NCBI GenBank assembly: GCA_900343135.1
Contig: OPYK01000001.1
Location: 124,001-188,000 of the forward strand
DNA from: Atopobium massiliense
GTDB taxonomy: Bacteria; Actinomycetota; Coriobacteriia; Coriobacteriales; Atopobiaceae
DNA: 64,000 bases
Reading direction: 5' to 3'
How positions within the stretch are numbered: the stretch's first letter is position 1; each line of letters opens with the position of its first letter. A model generated the notes under the pieces. The model was given only the letters and a program-made list of their open reading frames with translations. It had not been told where the DNA came from and searched no databases. The translations under genes were made by a program, and so were the position numbers. Below are positions 46,129 through 56,216 of the stretch, piece after piece.

Positions 46129-47169
46129 CTACTTGTGGCGTTTAGTTTCGGCTTCTGCACGTGGATGTGCTTGTTTAACAGCTCGTTTCATGGCGTCAAT
46201 CGATACGTGCGTATAAATTTGCGTAGTGCTGAGACTCCTGTGCCCCAGCAGCTCTTGCACGCTGCGCAAATCTGCGCCACCGCTCAACAAATCGGTAGCA
46301 AAGGTATGACGCATGCTGTGCGGCGATAATGAAGCCGGAAGGTTCGTTTTTGCAATGTAACTATCAAACACATACCGAAGTGCTGTTGCGCTCATAGGAT
46401 TGCCGCGCGTGGAAATAAACAACCGATTGCTTGCACCAGTGGCAGTTGTATCCCGCGTTGCGTCAGCAGTACTTTTACCTGCGCCGCGGCGGCGAGAAGC
46501 AACTGTGCGGGCTGCCAGCAGCCGAGGTCTTGCCTTGGTAATGTACTCAGAAAGCTCATCTAAACATTCCTTATACACAGGAACAATACGCATTTTTGAG
46601 CCTTTTCCAAAAAGCCGAATCTGCGCCTCATGCATGTCAATATCGCCTAAGGTAAGCTGCGCTGCTTCTGAAATGCGGCAGCCAGTAGCATATAACACTT
46701 CAACAAAGCATCTATCGCGCACACCTTCTGGCGTACTTTCATCAAACGCATTGAACAGTGTTGCAATATCGTTATGGTTCAGCACGCGCGGCAGCGTTTT
46801 TGGGTTTTTTGGACTTGCAAGCGCTGCGGGCGCATCACTCGTTGTGTAGCCTTGCCACACAAACCACTTATACCACGAGCGTATTGCCGACAGATGCCTG
46901 TTAATCGTACGCGTTGCATATCCCTTACTCGAAAGCCAAGCCAGATATTCACGCAGCTGACGATGGGTTATAGAAAGTGCATCGTATTGCCTTGCAAGCA
47001 CCCAAGTAATATAGGCATCTAAATCGATTGAGTAGGCGCGCAGCGTATTATGTGAAAGATTGCGTGTTGATGATAAATGGCTCATAAATTCCTGTTTGAG
47101 CTTCATTAAAAACGCTCGTACACACGTTGCATCATACGTGGAGCTTGCATGGGTACCTTCAGGTTTCAT
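46129..47169 (-). CDS. xerC: Tyrosine recombinase XerC-like
   Basis: Site-specific recombinase probably acting in chromosome dimer resolution. The 346-residue protein has an N-terminal SAM-like domain (about 20-115) and a catalytic domain with Arg165 (GCRISEA), Lys189, His284 and Arg287 (SPHSMRHTF), His310 (LLGHRSLSTTQ) and Tyr319. An insertion of about 30 basic residues (about 218-248) precedes NRLFISTRG. It directly follows trmFO, as in several Gram-positive genomes, which supports a core XerC rather than a mobile-element integrase. Confidence 0.9.
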   Translation of the reverse strand: MKPEGTHASSTYDATCVRAFLMKLKQEFMSHLSSTRNLSHNTLRAYSIDLDAYITWVLARQYDALSITHRQLREYLAWLSSKGYATRTINRHLSAIRSWYKWFVWQGYTTSDAPAALASPKNPKTLPRVLNHNDIATLFNAFDESTPEGVRDRCFVEVLYATGCRISEAAQLTLGDIDMHEAQIRLFGKGSKMRIVPVYKECLDELSEYITKARPRLLAARTVASRRRGAGKSTADATRDTTATGASNRLFISTRGNPMSATALRYVFDSYIAKTNLPASLSPHSMRHTFATDLLSGGADLRSVQELLGHRSLSTTQIYTHVSIDAMKRAVKQAHPRAEAETKRHK

Positions 47170-47189
47170 AGTTAGCGCTCACGCTTCTT

Positions 47190-48530
47190 CTACATTGTTG
47201 GAATGTCAAGATACGAATGATTTACAATCCAGCTCGACATATCGGCACACGCTCGTTTGGCATACGCGGCATACCGCTCTTTTTTGTTGCGAATAGGTGC
47301 AGACAAGGGCGGCATAAGTCCAAAGTTAACATGCATGGGCTGAAAGTTAATGGTATCGGCGCTTGTTGCATATTGTACCAGCGACCCAAATGCACTGGTG
47401 ACAGGCAAAAGCGCGCACGGCTTTTCGATAAGCTCGGCGTAACAATTGAGCGCAGCATACAATCCGGAAGCAATGGCTTCTACGTAGCCTTCGGTACCCG
47501 TTATCTGACCAGCAAAACGAAGGGTTGAATCGGGCAGTGCAAACGTGGCATTAAGTACGTGAGGCGAATCGATAAACGAATTGCGATGCATTACTCCGTA
47601 ACGGAAAAATTCCGCATGCTCAAGTCCTGGTATCAGACGAAATACACGCTTTTGCTCCGGCCAGGTAAGATTTGTTTGAAATCCAACAAGGTTGTACGCC
47701 GTTTTATTGGCATTTTCGGCTCTAAGCTGCACGTTTGCATAGGGACGCGCATACGTTGAGCGCCCTTGTGGATAACGTATGCCAACCGGTTTTAGAGCAC
47801 CATAGCGCAGGGCATCTATCCCCGTTTTTGCGACTTCTTCAATTGGCTGACACGCGCAAAACAAGTCGGATTGTTCAAAATCTTTTGTGATCGTACGCTC
47901 CGCCGCAATAAGTTCATTATAAAAATGAATGTACGAGTCTTTTTCAAACGGGCAATTCAGATAATCGGCACTGTCGTGTTCATCCTGATAGCGTGATTGT
48001 TCAAACGCAATATCACGGTTAATAGAAAGCGCATCTACAATCGGTGCCGCTGCATCATAAAATGATCGGGATTGCATTCCAATACGTGCACCAATATCAT
48101 CAAACAGCTCATCTGCACACAAAGGACCTGCGCAAATCACCACACGTCCTTCTGGAATGTGCGTTACACGCTGTCTATGAACATGGATATACGGATTTTT
48201 CTCAATGAGCGCCGTAACCGCTGCAGAAAACGCTTCTCTATCAACCGCAAGGGCACTACCTGCAGACACGCGGTTGTCATACGCGCATTGCAATACATAC
48301 GACCCAAGCTGCGCAAGTTCATGTTTTAACAAACCGCTCGCACTATCCTCGCGCATGCTTTTCAGGGAATTTGAACACACAAGCTCAGCACATAAGCTCG
48401 TATGATGAGCAGGACTTGTATGATATGGACGCATCTCATAGAGGTTAACATTCACTCCCCGTGCAGCAAGCTGGAGCGCGCACTCACTACCCGCAAGACC
48501 TGCGCCAATAATAGTTACTTGTCCGTGCAT
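47190..48530 (-). CDS. trmFO: Folate- and FAD-dependent tRNA (m5U54) methyltransferase
   Basis: Methylates uridine 54 of the tRNA T-loop with methylene-tetrahydrofolate. The FAD site VTIIGAGLAGSECALQLAARG opens the protein, followed by CAELVCSNSLKS with its conserved Cys. Length is about 446 residues. I chose the ATG at 48530 (MHGQVT), eight bases after AAGGA; an ATG three codons earlier overlaps that site. The xerC neighbour is a familiar partner. Confidence 0.96.
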   Translation of the reverse strand: MHGQVTIIGAGLAGSECALQLAARGVNVNLYEMRPYHTSPAHHTSLCAELVCSNSLKSMREDSASGLLKHELAQLGSYVLQCAYDNRVSAGSALAVDREAFSAAVTALIEKNPYIHVHRQRVTHIPEGRVVICAGPLCADELFDDIGARIGMQSRSFYDAAAPIVDALSINRDIAFEQSRYQDEHDSADYLNCPFEKDSYIHFYNELIAAERTITKDFEQSDLFCACQPIEEVAKTGIDALRYGALKPVGIRYPQGRSTYARPYANVQLRAENANKTAYNLVGFQTNLTWPEQKRVFRLIPGLEHAEFFRYGVMHRNSFIDSPHVLNATFALPDSTLRFAGQITGTEGYVEAIASGLYAALNCYAELIEKPCALLPVTSAFGSLVQYATSADTINFQPMHVNFGLMPPLSAPIRNKKERYAAYAKRACADMSSWIVNHSYLDIPTM

Positions 48531-48590
48531 AGCTATCATCCTTATCTAAACCACTTGTTGTATTGTTGGTGCATATCCTATCGTATGCCC

Positions 48591-49502
48591 CTAGTGCTTT
48601 TGATTATACATGAGCGCCTGTTCTGTGGGTGAAAAGCGTCCATCGAGCATACGCTTTACCAAACCTTGAATTTCATAATCGCCAAGCGCCGACAGCACCG
48701 AAACAATTGGTTCATCAAGTGCACGAGCAAGCTCATCGGCTCTCATGGGGTTTGCAATAAGCGCAGCTAACATGCGACCTTCACGCTCGTGTTCTTCTGC
48801 ATCAATTAACCGTAAACAGCCATAGTCCATCGAAATACGGCATTCAAGATCGGCTTTTGAGCAAATCATGGCAGCGCCATCCGAGATAAGCGCGTTTACC
48901 CCGGTAGATAAGGGCGAAAAAATTGAGCCGGGGCAGGCATAGAGTGTGCGTCCTAAATTCATGGCAACTTCTGCTGTAGTCATCGTTCCCGACTTATGCG
49001 CAGCTTCGGTAATAATAAGCACGTGTGACAGCGCAGCAATAATGTGATTGCGCTTGGGAAACGAGTACTTACGCGGCGGCGTTGCCCAGGTTTCGAGCGA
49101 AACAATACATCCCCTATCGGTTTTTGCATACTCAAACACATCGCGCGACGACGCAGGATACACCACATCAGCACCTGAACCAGGCACCACGCAAATACAT
49201 CCGCCCGCGTCACGCGCAGCGCGCAGCGCGGCTGCATCACACCCTATAGCGCCACCCGAAACAACCACTAAGTTACATTCAGCACTAATTCTACCTGCCA
49301 TTTTAGCAATCGCAAGCCCGTAGGGTGTGGCTCTGCGTGCACCGATAATTGAAATGCACGGACGCTGCAAAATCTCCCAATTACCCATACCATATAACGT
49401 TTCGGGCTCATGCGGCATATCGTTAAGCATAAGTGGCCAGCGCACATCACCGCGGTGCAACTCCCAGCTTAATTGTGGCGGTATACGCGCGTGAGTTCTC
49501 AT
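48591..49502 (-). CDS. dprA: DNA processing protein DprA
   Basis: Binds incoming single-stranded DNA and loads RecA during transformation. The Rossmann-like core shows IIGARRATPYG, VVVSGGAIGCDAAALRAA and NGLSRVVVI-equivalent ALSHVLIITEA with KSGTMTTAEVA. A winged-helix segment ends the 303-residue chain (about 235-290). Compared with many homologs it lacks an N-terminal SAM domain. Its ATG overlaps the comM stop by four bases, so the two competence-linked genes are coupled. Confidence 0.93.
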   Translation of the reverse strand: MRTHARIPPQLSWELHRGDVRWPLMLNDMPHEPETLYGMGNWEILQRPCISIIGARRATPYGLAIAKMAGRISAECNLVVVSGGAIGCDAAALRAARDAGGCICVVPGSGADVVYPASSRDVFEYAKTDRGCIVSLETWATPPRKYSFPKRNHIIAALSHVLIITEAAHKSGTMTTAEVAMNLGRTLYACPGSIFSPLSTGVNALISDGAAMICSKADLECRISMDYGCLRLIDAEEHEREGRMLAALIANPMRADELARALDEPIVSVLSALGDYEIQGLVKRMLDGRFSPTEQALMYNQKH

Positions 49503-51031
49503 AGTGCACCTCCTCTGTTACGCACCATACAAGCCTCAAGCACATCACTAACTTCAATATTTTCATGCTCTTCTAAGTCGGCGATGGTGCGCGCAACACG
49601 AACAAGTCGCTTAATTGCGCGACCACCCAAGCATAAGCGCTGCGCAATACTCTCAAGTTGAGCTTGAGCCTTTATCGCCATCCACTCTTGCAGTACAACG
49701 GTTGAGCTATCAGACTGTTTAATTTCCGATAATGCAGGAGTAGCGCGGCGTTTTGCCTCACGTATACGATCTAATCGAAACGCTAATGCTCCCTCTACCT
49801 GCGTGCGCATCTCACTTGATGATAAGCCCGAAGCTGCATGCACAATCTTCGAGGGGTCGGGGCGGGCAATGTCCAAACAGATGTCAATACGATCGACGAG
49901 AGGTCCTGCCAGCTTAGATTGATACCGCGCAATACGCGGCTCGGGACAAATGCATGCATGACCACTATCGCCTAAATGACCGCACGGACATGGATTTGCC
50001 GCAGCCAAAAACATAAAATCGCAAGGGAACACATAGGTACCCTCAGCACGAACAAGACGCACACACCGCTCTTCAAGCGGCTGGCGCAGCGCTTGCAATA
50101 CATTATTCGCAAACTCGGGAAGCTCATCTAAAAAGAGCACGCCTTTATGAGCAAGGCATATTTCACCTGGTAATACGGGCTTTCCCCCACCAATCATACC
50201 CGCTTGCGAAATAGAATGATGTGGTGCGCGAAATGGCCGGCGTTTAGCATTAAGCTTTTCTGTTGGAAGTCCGGCAACCGATGCAATAAGCAGCGCTTCT
50301 TCGAGATCACTTTCGCCTAATGGCGATAAGATTGTTGGCATACGCGACGCAAGCATCGTTTTACCTGCACCGGGAGGTCCTATCATAAGCATGCCGTGAT
50401 TGCCTGCAGCGGCAATAATGCACGCACGTTTTGCCGCCTCCTGATCGTACACATCACTAAAATCGGCCGTATCAACAGAAGCGCAGATACCAAAGGTTGC
50501 GCTGTCTGCTGGTTTACAATGTGAACGCATCCAGGTAACACCTTTGGCAACCTCAGATAAGGTGGAGCACAAAAGAGTGTTTTCGGCAATATGAGTTCCT
50601 TGCACATCGTTAGAACACACCAGTTGAAGCCCCATATCGTGCGCAAGTTTTTGGTACGCCAGCATACCACGCGTAGCACACAGGCTCCCATCTAAGGCAA
50701 GCTCGCCTACAAACAGACACTGCGAAAGATTATCTTGTGGCATTTGCTTGGTAATACTCAAAATAGCGATGGCAATAGGTAAATCGAATGCAGCGCCTGA
50801 TTTTTTGAGATCACCAGGCGCCAAACTAATCGTAATGTGCTCGCGCGGCACAGAAAAACCGCAGCTCTTCAAGGCGCAGCGTACACGAAATCGTGCATCC
50901 ATAATAGAAATATCGGGATTGCCAACAAGGGTAATGCCAGGTATTCCCTGGGACGACGATGCTTCAACGGTAATGGGAATGGCTTCTATGCCGCGCAGCA
51001 TCGCGCAATGTATAACTGTTTGGCCGCTCAT
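49499..51031 (-). CDS. comM: ComM-like Mg-chelatase-type AAA+ ATPase
   Basis: Hexameric helicase implicated in branch migration during natural transformation. The 510-residue protein has an N-terminal ChlI-like domain (about 20-140), Walker A GPPGAGKTML, the Walker B FLDELPEF, a four-Cys-type loop (NPCPCGHLGDSGHACICP) and the C-terminal Mg-chelatase lid. All are typical. The start overlaps the yraN stop and its own stop overlaps dprA, so all three are one translational unit. Confidence 0.95.
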   Translation of the reverse strand: MSGQTVIHCAMLRGIEAIPITVEASSSQGIPGITLVGNPDISIMDARFRVRCALKSCGFSVPREHITISLAPGDLKKSGAAFDLPIAIAILSITKQMPQDNLSQCLFVGELALDGSLCATRGMLAYQKLAHDMGLQLVCSNDVQGTHIAENTLLCSTLSEVAKGVTWMRSHCKPADSATFGICASVDTADFSDVYDQEAAKRACIIAAAGNHGMLMIGPPGAGKTMLASRMPTILSPLGESDLEEALLIASVAGLPTEKLNAKRRPFRAPHHSISQAGMIGGGKPVLPGEICLAHKGVLFLDELPEFANNVLQALRQPLEERCVRLVRAEGTYVFPCDFMFLAAANPCPCGHLGDSGHACICPEPRIARYQSKLAGPLVDRIDICLDIARPDPSKIVHAASGLSSSEMRTQVEGALAFRLDRIREAKRRATPALSEIKQSDSSTVVLQEWMAIKAQAQLESIAQRLCLGGRAIKRLVRVARTIADLEEHENIEVSDVLEACMVRNRGGAL

Positions 51032-51660
51032 TCATTGCTCATTTCAAATGCATTTTGCAGATGACGAAGCTTTGCGAGATGCTCTTCCACAATAAGGATA
51101 GCTATCACATCAAAGCGATACGTCAGTACCTCGGGACGCTCGCGTGACCATAGGCGCGCCATATTGATGTAGCGCTCTTGCTTTTTTTCGTCTACAGCAA
51201 GCTCAGGGAACATGGTAATACGACCGCCCATGGCATTACGCGTTTTTACTTCAACAAATACGCAGGTATCGCCATCCATTGCCACAATATCCGCCTCACC
51301 GTACGGCGTGCGCCAGTTTGTTTTACACAAGCGATAATTATTTTTTATTAAAAATTGTTGAGCGAGTTTTTCTCCCAATGCACCTATTTCTTTATCGTCG
51401 AGCTCACACGCTGGTTTTTGAGCGGGTTCAGGTTCAGATTCAGGTTCAGATTCAGGTTCGGGTTCAGACGCACATTCAGGTTCAACGTTAGACTCTCGCG
51501 CACCCGCAAGCTCTGGTTCAAATTCAGGTTCAGGCGCAGCTGCAGCGGGTGCGCACGATGCATCATCAAACGCGAGCGTAGGTTGTTGCTCTTTATTGCT
51601 AACACGTTTTCTTGAGCGCGGCTTTGTGGTGGCATGAGCGGGTGTAGTAGTTGTTGCCAT
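51028..51660 (-). CDS. yraN: YraN/UPF0102 nuclease-fold protein with a Glu-Pro repeat tract
   Basis: The C-terminal 110 residues are a UPF0102 domain: GALGEKLAQQFLIKNNYRL, then GEADIVAMDGDTCVFVEVKTR, the restriction-endonuclease-like GEhD...EVK core. The N-terminal 100 residues are unrelated to the family: a basic stretch and then a tract rich in EPEPES units. The ATG at 51660 is chosen for AAAGGAG upstream. Function of the family is uncertain; proximity to comM and dprA fits a DNA-processing role. Confidence 0.9.
   Translation of the reverse strand: MATTTTPAHATTKPRSRKRVSNKEQQPTLAFDDASCAPAAAAPEPEFEPELAGARESNVEPECASEPEPESEPESEPEPAQKPACELDDKEIGALGEKLAQQFLIKNNYRLCKTNWRTPYGEADIVAMDGDTCVFVEVKTRNAMGGRITMFPELAVDEKKQERYINMARLWSRERPEVLTYRFDVIAILIVEEHLAKLRHLQNAFEMSNE
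51426..51486 (-). repeat. GAACCTGAATCT 12-bp repeat in yraN
   Basis: On the plus strand GGTTCAGATTCA occurs as exact tandem copies at 51431 and 51443, with degenerate GGTTC units around them; on the coding strand this is GAACCT and GAATCT, giving the Glu-Pro-Glu-Ser tract. Nearly identical units occur in the glycosyltransferase gene at 57.87-58.01 kb. Confidence 0.85.
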
Positions 51661-51839
51661 GACAGTCTCCTTTGTATTGTTGGCAGTATTCGTACTGCAA
51701 CTATACAAAAGGAACGCAGCGCTTCTCTCACGTGTTACTTGCAGCATGTGCGCAAGCGATTATCAAATAGCATGTTATGCACATATTCAGGCAAACTGAC
51801 AAATAAATGCGCAGGAAATGGGGGTACTACGAAGGAGTG

Positions 51840-52655
51840 CTACGACACAAAATGCGTGCAAAAACTTTTTCGATGAATGGCAGATAATCCATACGTTTTA
51901 ATGGCGTGAATATGTTCGGATGAGCCATAGCCCTTATTTTGAGCAAAGTGGTACTGCGGGTATTGATCACTTATGCTAGACATATATGCGTCACGCTCAA
52001 CTTTTGCAACAATGGACGCTGCGGCAATAGCAGCAATTTTGCAATCGCCCTTTACAATAGTTTGTTCTAGGGGGTGTACGTGCACCGGATTGCCATCAAT
52101 AAGGACCGCTGTAGGATCAATGTCTATATGTTCAATGGCTGTGCGCATTGCCTCTTTAAGGGCGCAGCTTATCCCCTTTTCATCAATAACAGCAGGTGGA
52201 ATGTGCACCACTGCAACAGCGCGGGCTTCTTTACGTATACGTGCGGCAAGTTCGCTACGGGTACGCGAAGAGAGCTGCTTTGAATCATTTAGTCCCCAAA
52301 TGCATGGCTCATCGTTAAGCACAACAGCTCCCACAGAAAGAGGGCCTGCAAGAGGACCTCTGCCCACTTCATCAACACCAATAACGGCGCCGCCATGTGC
52401 CATTGAACGCTGCAGCGCATACATCGCACGCACGCGCTTACGCTCGCACGCCTCATGATCGTAGCGTCGCTGCGCCTGCGCGCACGCGTTTTGAACGCCC
52501 GCGCGCGAATCGGCTGCAAGCACAGTAAGTACTGCTGGCATATCAACAAAAGACACCGTGTGCAAAAAGCGAACTATCTGCTGCACGCTCATAGAGGAAT
52601 ATGAGCGCAAAACAACAGGTACATCCATTGATGCCGAATTATTTTCGAAGTCCAT
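51840..52655 (-). CDS. rnhB: Ribonuclease HII
   Basis: Removes ribonucleotides from RNA-DNA hybrids. The ATG at 52655, after AAGGAG, gives 271 residues. The DEVGRGPLAGP motif near residue 92 holds the first two acidic residues; KGDCKIAAIAAASIVAKVERD and the Asp in LIDGNPV complete the site. An N-terminal extension of about 85 residues precedes the catalytic fold; such extensions occur in some RNase HII proteins. The open frame extends 52 codons upstream with no site. Confidence 0.95.
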   Translation of the reverse strand: MDFENNSASMDVPVVLRSYSSMSVQQIVRFLHTVSFVDMPAVLTVLAADSRAGVQNACAQAQRRYDHEACERKRVRAMYALQRSMAHGGAVIGVDEVGRGPLAGPLSVGAVVLNDEPCIWGLNDSKQLSSRTRSELAARIRKEARAVAVVHIPPAVIDEKGISCALKEAMRTAIEHIDIDPTAVLIDGNPVHVHPLEQTIVKGDCKIAAIAAASIVAKVERDAYMSSISDQYPQYHFAQNKGYGSSEHIHAIKTYGLSAIHRKSFCTHFVS

Positions 52656-52771
52656 GCTTCTCCTTAGCTGCAACACGCACAAACGCCTCCAAACACACAA
52701 ACGCAAAACCTGTAGGGATGCTGCAGTGTGACAGGCGCAATACGTGATATTCAGTCTGAAAAATTCGCATG

Positions 52772-52796
52772 AAAAAAGCCACACAAGGTGGCTTTT
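52772..52796 (-). terminator. Terminator of rplS
   Basis: On the minus strand AAAAGCCAC pairs with GTGGCTTTT over a 5-base loop, followed by more T residues. It lies 16 bases after the rplS stop. Confidence 0.92.
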
Positions 52797-52811
52797 AACT
52801 GCGAAGAACAA

Positions 52812-53153
52812 TTAGCGTTTCTCGCGAATACGAGCGGCTTTACCAATGCGCTCACGCAGGTAGTAAAGCTTCGAGCGATGAACGTCACCGTGACGTACAA
52901 CTTCGAGCTTAGCAATCTTAGGTGAGTGAAGCGGGAATGTACGCTCAACACCAACACCAAAGCTCATCTTGCGAACAGTAAAGGTTTCGCGAGCACCGCT
53001 ACCACTCAGACGGATAACGTCGCCTTGAAATACCTGTTCACGCTCACGGTCGCCTTCTTTAATGCGATAGTGAACTCTTACATGATCGCCAGGAATTACA
53101 CGAGGAATGTCCTCGCGAATTTGTTGGCGCTCAATTGCGCGAATGTAATCCAT
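52812..53153 (-). CDS. rplS: 50S ribosomal protein L19
   Basis: Large-subunit protein at the 30S-50S interface. The ATG at 53153 has an AGG six bases upstream; the frame extends 15 codons more without one. The 113-residue product has [49 protein letters not shown] and [15 protein letters not shown], all standard. It has its own terminator, and trmD and rimM are not adjacent here. Confidence 0.98.
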   Translation of the reverse strand: MDYIRAIERQQIREDIPRVIPGDHVRVHYRIKEGDREREQVFQGDVIRLSGSGARETFTVRKMSFGVGVERTFPLHSPKIAKLEVVRHGDVHRSKLYYLRERIGKAARIREKR

Positions 53154-53374
53154 TACAATCCTATCTCTAGAGGTGTCTGTTATAGAAAAACGACACATAG
53201 TTACACAAACAACGTGATAGTTTACCGTATATCACGCGTCGTTTGCAAGCATGGAGCACACACCTTCAAAAAATGCACGAATTTACGCAGCAGCGAAAAA
53301 CTGCCAATGCCAGTAAACACTATCGCACGCAGCATTAGCCACACAGCTGCAGCGTTCGAGCGTATCATCGAGCC

Positions 53375-53409
53375 AAATAAAGGGAGCACATGGCGTGTGC
53401 TCCCTTATT
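53375..53409 (-). terminator. Terminator of ppdK
   Basis: A strong hairpin, AAGGGAGCACA with TGTGCTCCCTT around GCCA-type loop bases, extended by AATAA/TTATT, follows the ppdK stop on the minus strand. The symmetric A/T flanks mean it could work in both directions. Confidence 0.88.
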
Positions 53410-53450
53410 GTTATGCGTACATGTTAGAACCCATGCAAGCAACCAGGTAG

Positions 53451-56216
53451 TTATTTAACTTTGGCAGGACCGCCGTTAGAGTTAATCTTTGCCTGAGCAC
53501 CAGCCAAACGTGCAATAGGTACACGATATGGTGAGCAGGAAACGTAGTCGAGACCAAGGTCGTAGTACATCTGAATTGACGCAGGATCGCCACCAGTTTC
53601 GCCGCATACGCCGCATACGATGGTTGGATTAGCCTCGTGACCGCCCTTAACTGCAATATCAACAAGCTTTGCAACACCGTAATCGAGCGTTTCGAATGGA
53701 TTTGCTTTAAGAATCTTCTTGTTGAGGTATTGAGGAATAAAGGCACTTTCAACGTCGTCGCGCGAGAAACCAAATACGGTTTGCGTAAGGTCGTTAGTAC
53801 CAAAGCTAAAGAAGTCGGCATAGTGACCAATTTCGTCGGCGGTTACCGCGGCACGAGGAAGCTCAATCATGCAACCAACAGGAATGTTAAGCTCAACACC
53901 CTCACTGTCGGCAACTTCTTGAACCTCAGATTCAATTTGTGCACGAACAAGTTTAAGCTCTTCTACGCTTGAGATAAGCGGCACCATAATTTCCGGCTTA
54001 GGATCAAAACCCTCTTTCTTAAGACGGGCAGCAGCGCCAGCAATAGCACGTACCTGCATGTCGTTAAGCTCAGGATATACAATACCCAAACGGCAGCCAC
54101 GAAGACCAAGCATGGGGTTTGCTTCCTGGAAAGAATCAAGACGAGCTAGGTGCGCACGCATAGCTTTAATGGTTGTGTCGTGCTCACCACGTGCCTCAGC
54201 TTGTGCCAGCTTAATAGCAACAGCGCGAGGATTGTCGAGGAACTCGTGCAGTGGCGGGTCGAGCAAACGAACGATAACCGTACGGCCGTTCATTGCTTTG
54301 AACATGCCAACAAAGTCTTCAGTTTGAACACGCAGAAGCTGACCGAGTGCCTGCTGTTTTGCACCGTCGGTTTCAGCCAAAATAAACGACTGAATGATTT
54401 CCTTACGCTCGCCCAAGAACATGTGCTCGGTACGGTCCAAACCAATACCGTCGGCACCAAAGTCTACAGACAGCTGAGCATCTTCGGGGTTATCGGCGTT
54501 GGTGCGTACACCAAAGATGCGGCCACGACTCGCGTCGCGACGAACATCGTCTGCCCACTCAAGGATGGTTTCAAGGTCGCCAGTAAGCTCAGGACGTGTA
54601 AGAGCAACTTCGCCCAAAATAATGTCGCCCGTAGTACCGTTAATTGAGATAATGTCGCCTTCATGCAGCACAATGTTGGTACCAGCAATGCTTACTTCTT
54701 TTGCTTTTGCGTCGATGCGCAATGCTTCGGCACCACATACGCATGGTGCACCCATACCACGTGCAATTACAGCAGCGTGCGACGTTTTACCACCGTGCGA
54801 CGTAAGAATACCTTCGGCTGCAACCATACCCGAAAGGTCGTCTGGCGTAGTTTCCCAACGAACCAAAATGCAGGGTTTTTCCCTATTTGCATACGATACA
54901 GCAGTCTTAGACGAGAATACAACGGCACCTACGGCAGCACCTGGTGATGCATTCATACCCTTGGCAACAACATCGTATTTTGCCTTCGGGTCGAATTGCG
55001 GGTGAAGCAGCTGGTCGAGCTGGTCGGGGGCAACACGCATAATAGCTTGCTCGCGAGTAATACGTCCCTCTTCAACCATTTGGATAGCAACACGCAGCGC
55101 AGACAATGCGGTACGTTTGCCAACACGCGTCTGAAGCATCCAAAGTTTGCCTTGCTCGATGGTAAACTCAATGTCCATCATGTCGGCATAGTGGTCTTCA
55201 AGAATTTCAAATACGTGGAAGAGCTCTTTACCAGCTTTTTTAAGCGCGGGAACCTTTACCAAATCGGAAATAGGCTCAGTGTTGCGGATACCAGCAACAA
55301 CGTCCTCACCCTGTGCGTTAATGAGGAAGTCGCCGTAACGCTCGTTTGTACCGTCGGCAGGGTTACGAGTAAATGCAACACCAGTTGCAGAAGTTTCACC
55401 CTTGTTACCAAATACCATAACCTGAACGTTTACTGCAGTACCAAGTGAATCGTCAATTTTGTTTTGTTTACGATAAATAATGGCACGCTCGTTGTTCCAG
55501 CTACCAAATACTGCTTGCTCGGCCAAGCGAAGTTGCAGGTATGGGTCTTGCGGGAACGCAGCTTTACCATTTGGAGCAACCTCAGGATGTGCCTGCGAGT
55601 CTACGTGCTTTGCAAACAAAGCTTTAAAGGTTTGTGTAAGGTCTTTAAGATCGTCGGCTGTAAGTTCGGTGTCGAGTTTTACGCCGCGCTCTTCCTTTTT
55701 CTCATTAATGGCATCTTCGAACAGGTCGCCGTCAAGACCCATAACAACGCCCGAGAACATCTGAACAAAACGACGATATGAGTCCCAAGCAAAACGCTCG
55801 TTATTGGTTTGCTTAATTAAGCCCTGTACGGAAACATCGTTAAGACCGAGGTTTAAAACCGTGTCCATCATACCAGGCATTGAGAACGGTGCACCGGAAC
55901 GAACACTTACCAACAGAGGATCGTTTGAATCACCAAGTTTTTTGCCCATGCGCTTTTCAAGGTCTTCGCGCGCGCGGTCGATTTCATCGAGTACGCCCGC
56001 TGGCCACGTGTTATTGTTTCCTGCGTACGCAACACAGGTTTGACAACTAATGGTAAATCCTGGAGGAACGGGCAAGCCAATGTTAGCCATTTCGGCAAGG
56101 TTTGCACCCTTTCCACCGGTGATCCACTTCGCTTCATCAACAGAAGCGCCCGCTACTTCGGTAACATTCTTACCGTTTTCGTCGTTACCAAAGCGGTAAA
56201 CGTGTTTTTCTGCCAT
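53451..56216 (-). CDS. ppdK: Pyruvate, phosphate dikinase
   Basis: Interconverts pyruvate, ATP and phosphate with phosphoenolpyruvate, AMP and pyrophosphate through a phosphohistidine. The 921-residue product has the N-terminal ATP-grasp region (GGKGANLAEM), the swivelling His domain (GGKTSHAAVIARGMG, around residue 460) and the C-terminal PEP/pyruvate barrel with VCGVCGETGGDP holding the catalytic Cys. The ATG follows GAGAGG. It stands alone between its own promoter and terminator. It would supply PEP, a substrate of aroA. Confidence 0.97.
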   Translation of the reverse strand: MAEKHVYRFGNDENGKNVTEVAGASVDEAKWITGGKGANLAEMANIGLPVPPGFTISCQTCVAYAGNNNTWPAGVLDEIDRAREDLEKRMGKKLGDSNDPLLVSVRSGAPFSMPGMMDTVLNLGLNDVSVQGLIKQTNNERFAWDSYRRFVQMFSGVVMGLDGDLFEDAINEKKEERGVKLDTELTADDLKDLTQTFKALFAKHVDSQAHPEVAPNGKAAFPQDPYLQLRLAEQAVFGSWNNERAIIYRKQNKIDDSLGTAVNVQVMVFGNKGETSATGVAFTRNPADGTNERYGDFLINAQGEDVVAGIRNTEPISDLVKVPALKKAGKELFHVFEILEDHYADMMDIEFTIEQGKLWMLQTRVGKRTALSALRVAIQMVEEGRITREQAIMRVAPDQLDQLLHPQFDPKAKYDVVAKGMNASPGAAVGAVVFSSKTAVSYANREKPCILVRWETTPDDLSGMVAAEGILTSHGGKTSHAAVIARGMGAPCVCGAEALRIDAKAKEVSIAGTNIVLHEGDIISINGTTGDIILGEVALTRPELTGDLETILEWADDVRRDASRGRIFGVRTNADNPEDAQLSVDFGADGIGLDRTEHMFLGERKEIIQSFILAETDGAKQQALGQLLRVQTEDFVGMFKAMNGRTVIVRLLDPPLHEFLDNPRAVAIKLAQAEARGEHDTTIKAMRAHLARLDSFQEANPMLGLRGCRLGIVYPELNDMQVRAIAGAAARLKKEGFDPKPEIMVPLISSVEELKLVRAQIESEVQEVADSEGVELNIPVGCMIELPRAAVTADEIGHYADFFSFGTNDLTQTVFGFSRDDVESAFIPQYLNKKILKANPFETLDYGVAKLVDIAVKGGHEANPTIVCGVCGETGGDPASIQMYYDLGLDYVSCSPYRVPIARLAGAQAKINSNGGPAKVK

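Noticed and set aside
51426-51486. Tandem repeats as a CRISPR array
   Set aside because: Units are 6-12 bases, have no spacers and are translated in frame within yraN.
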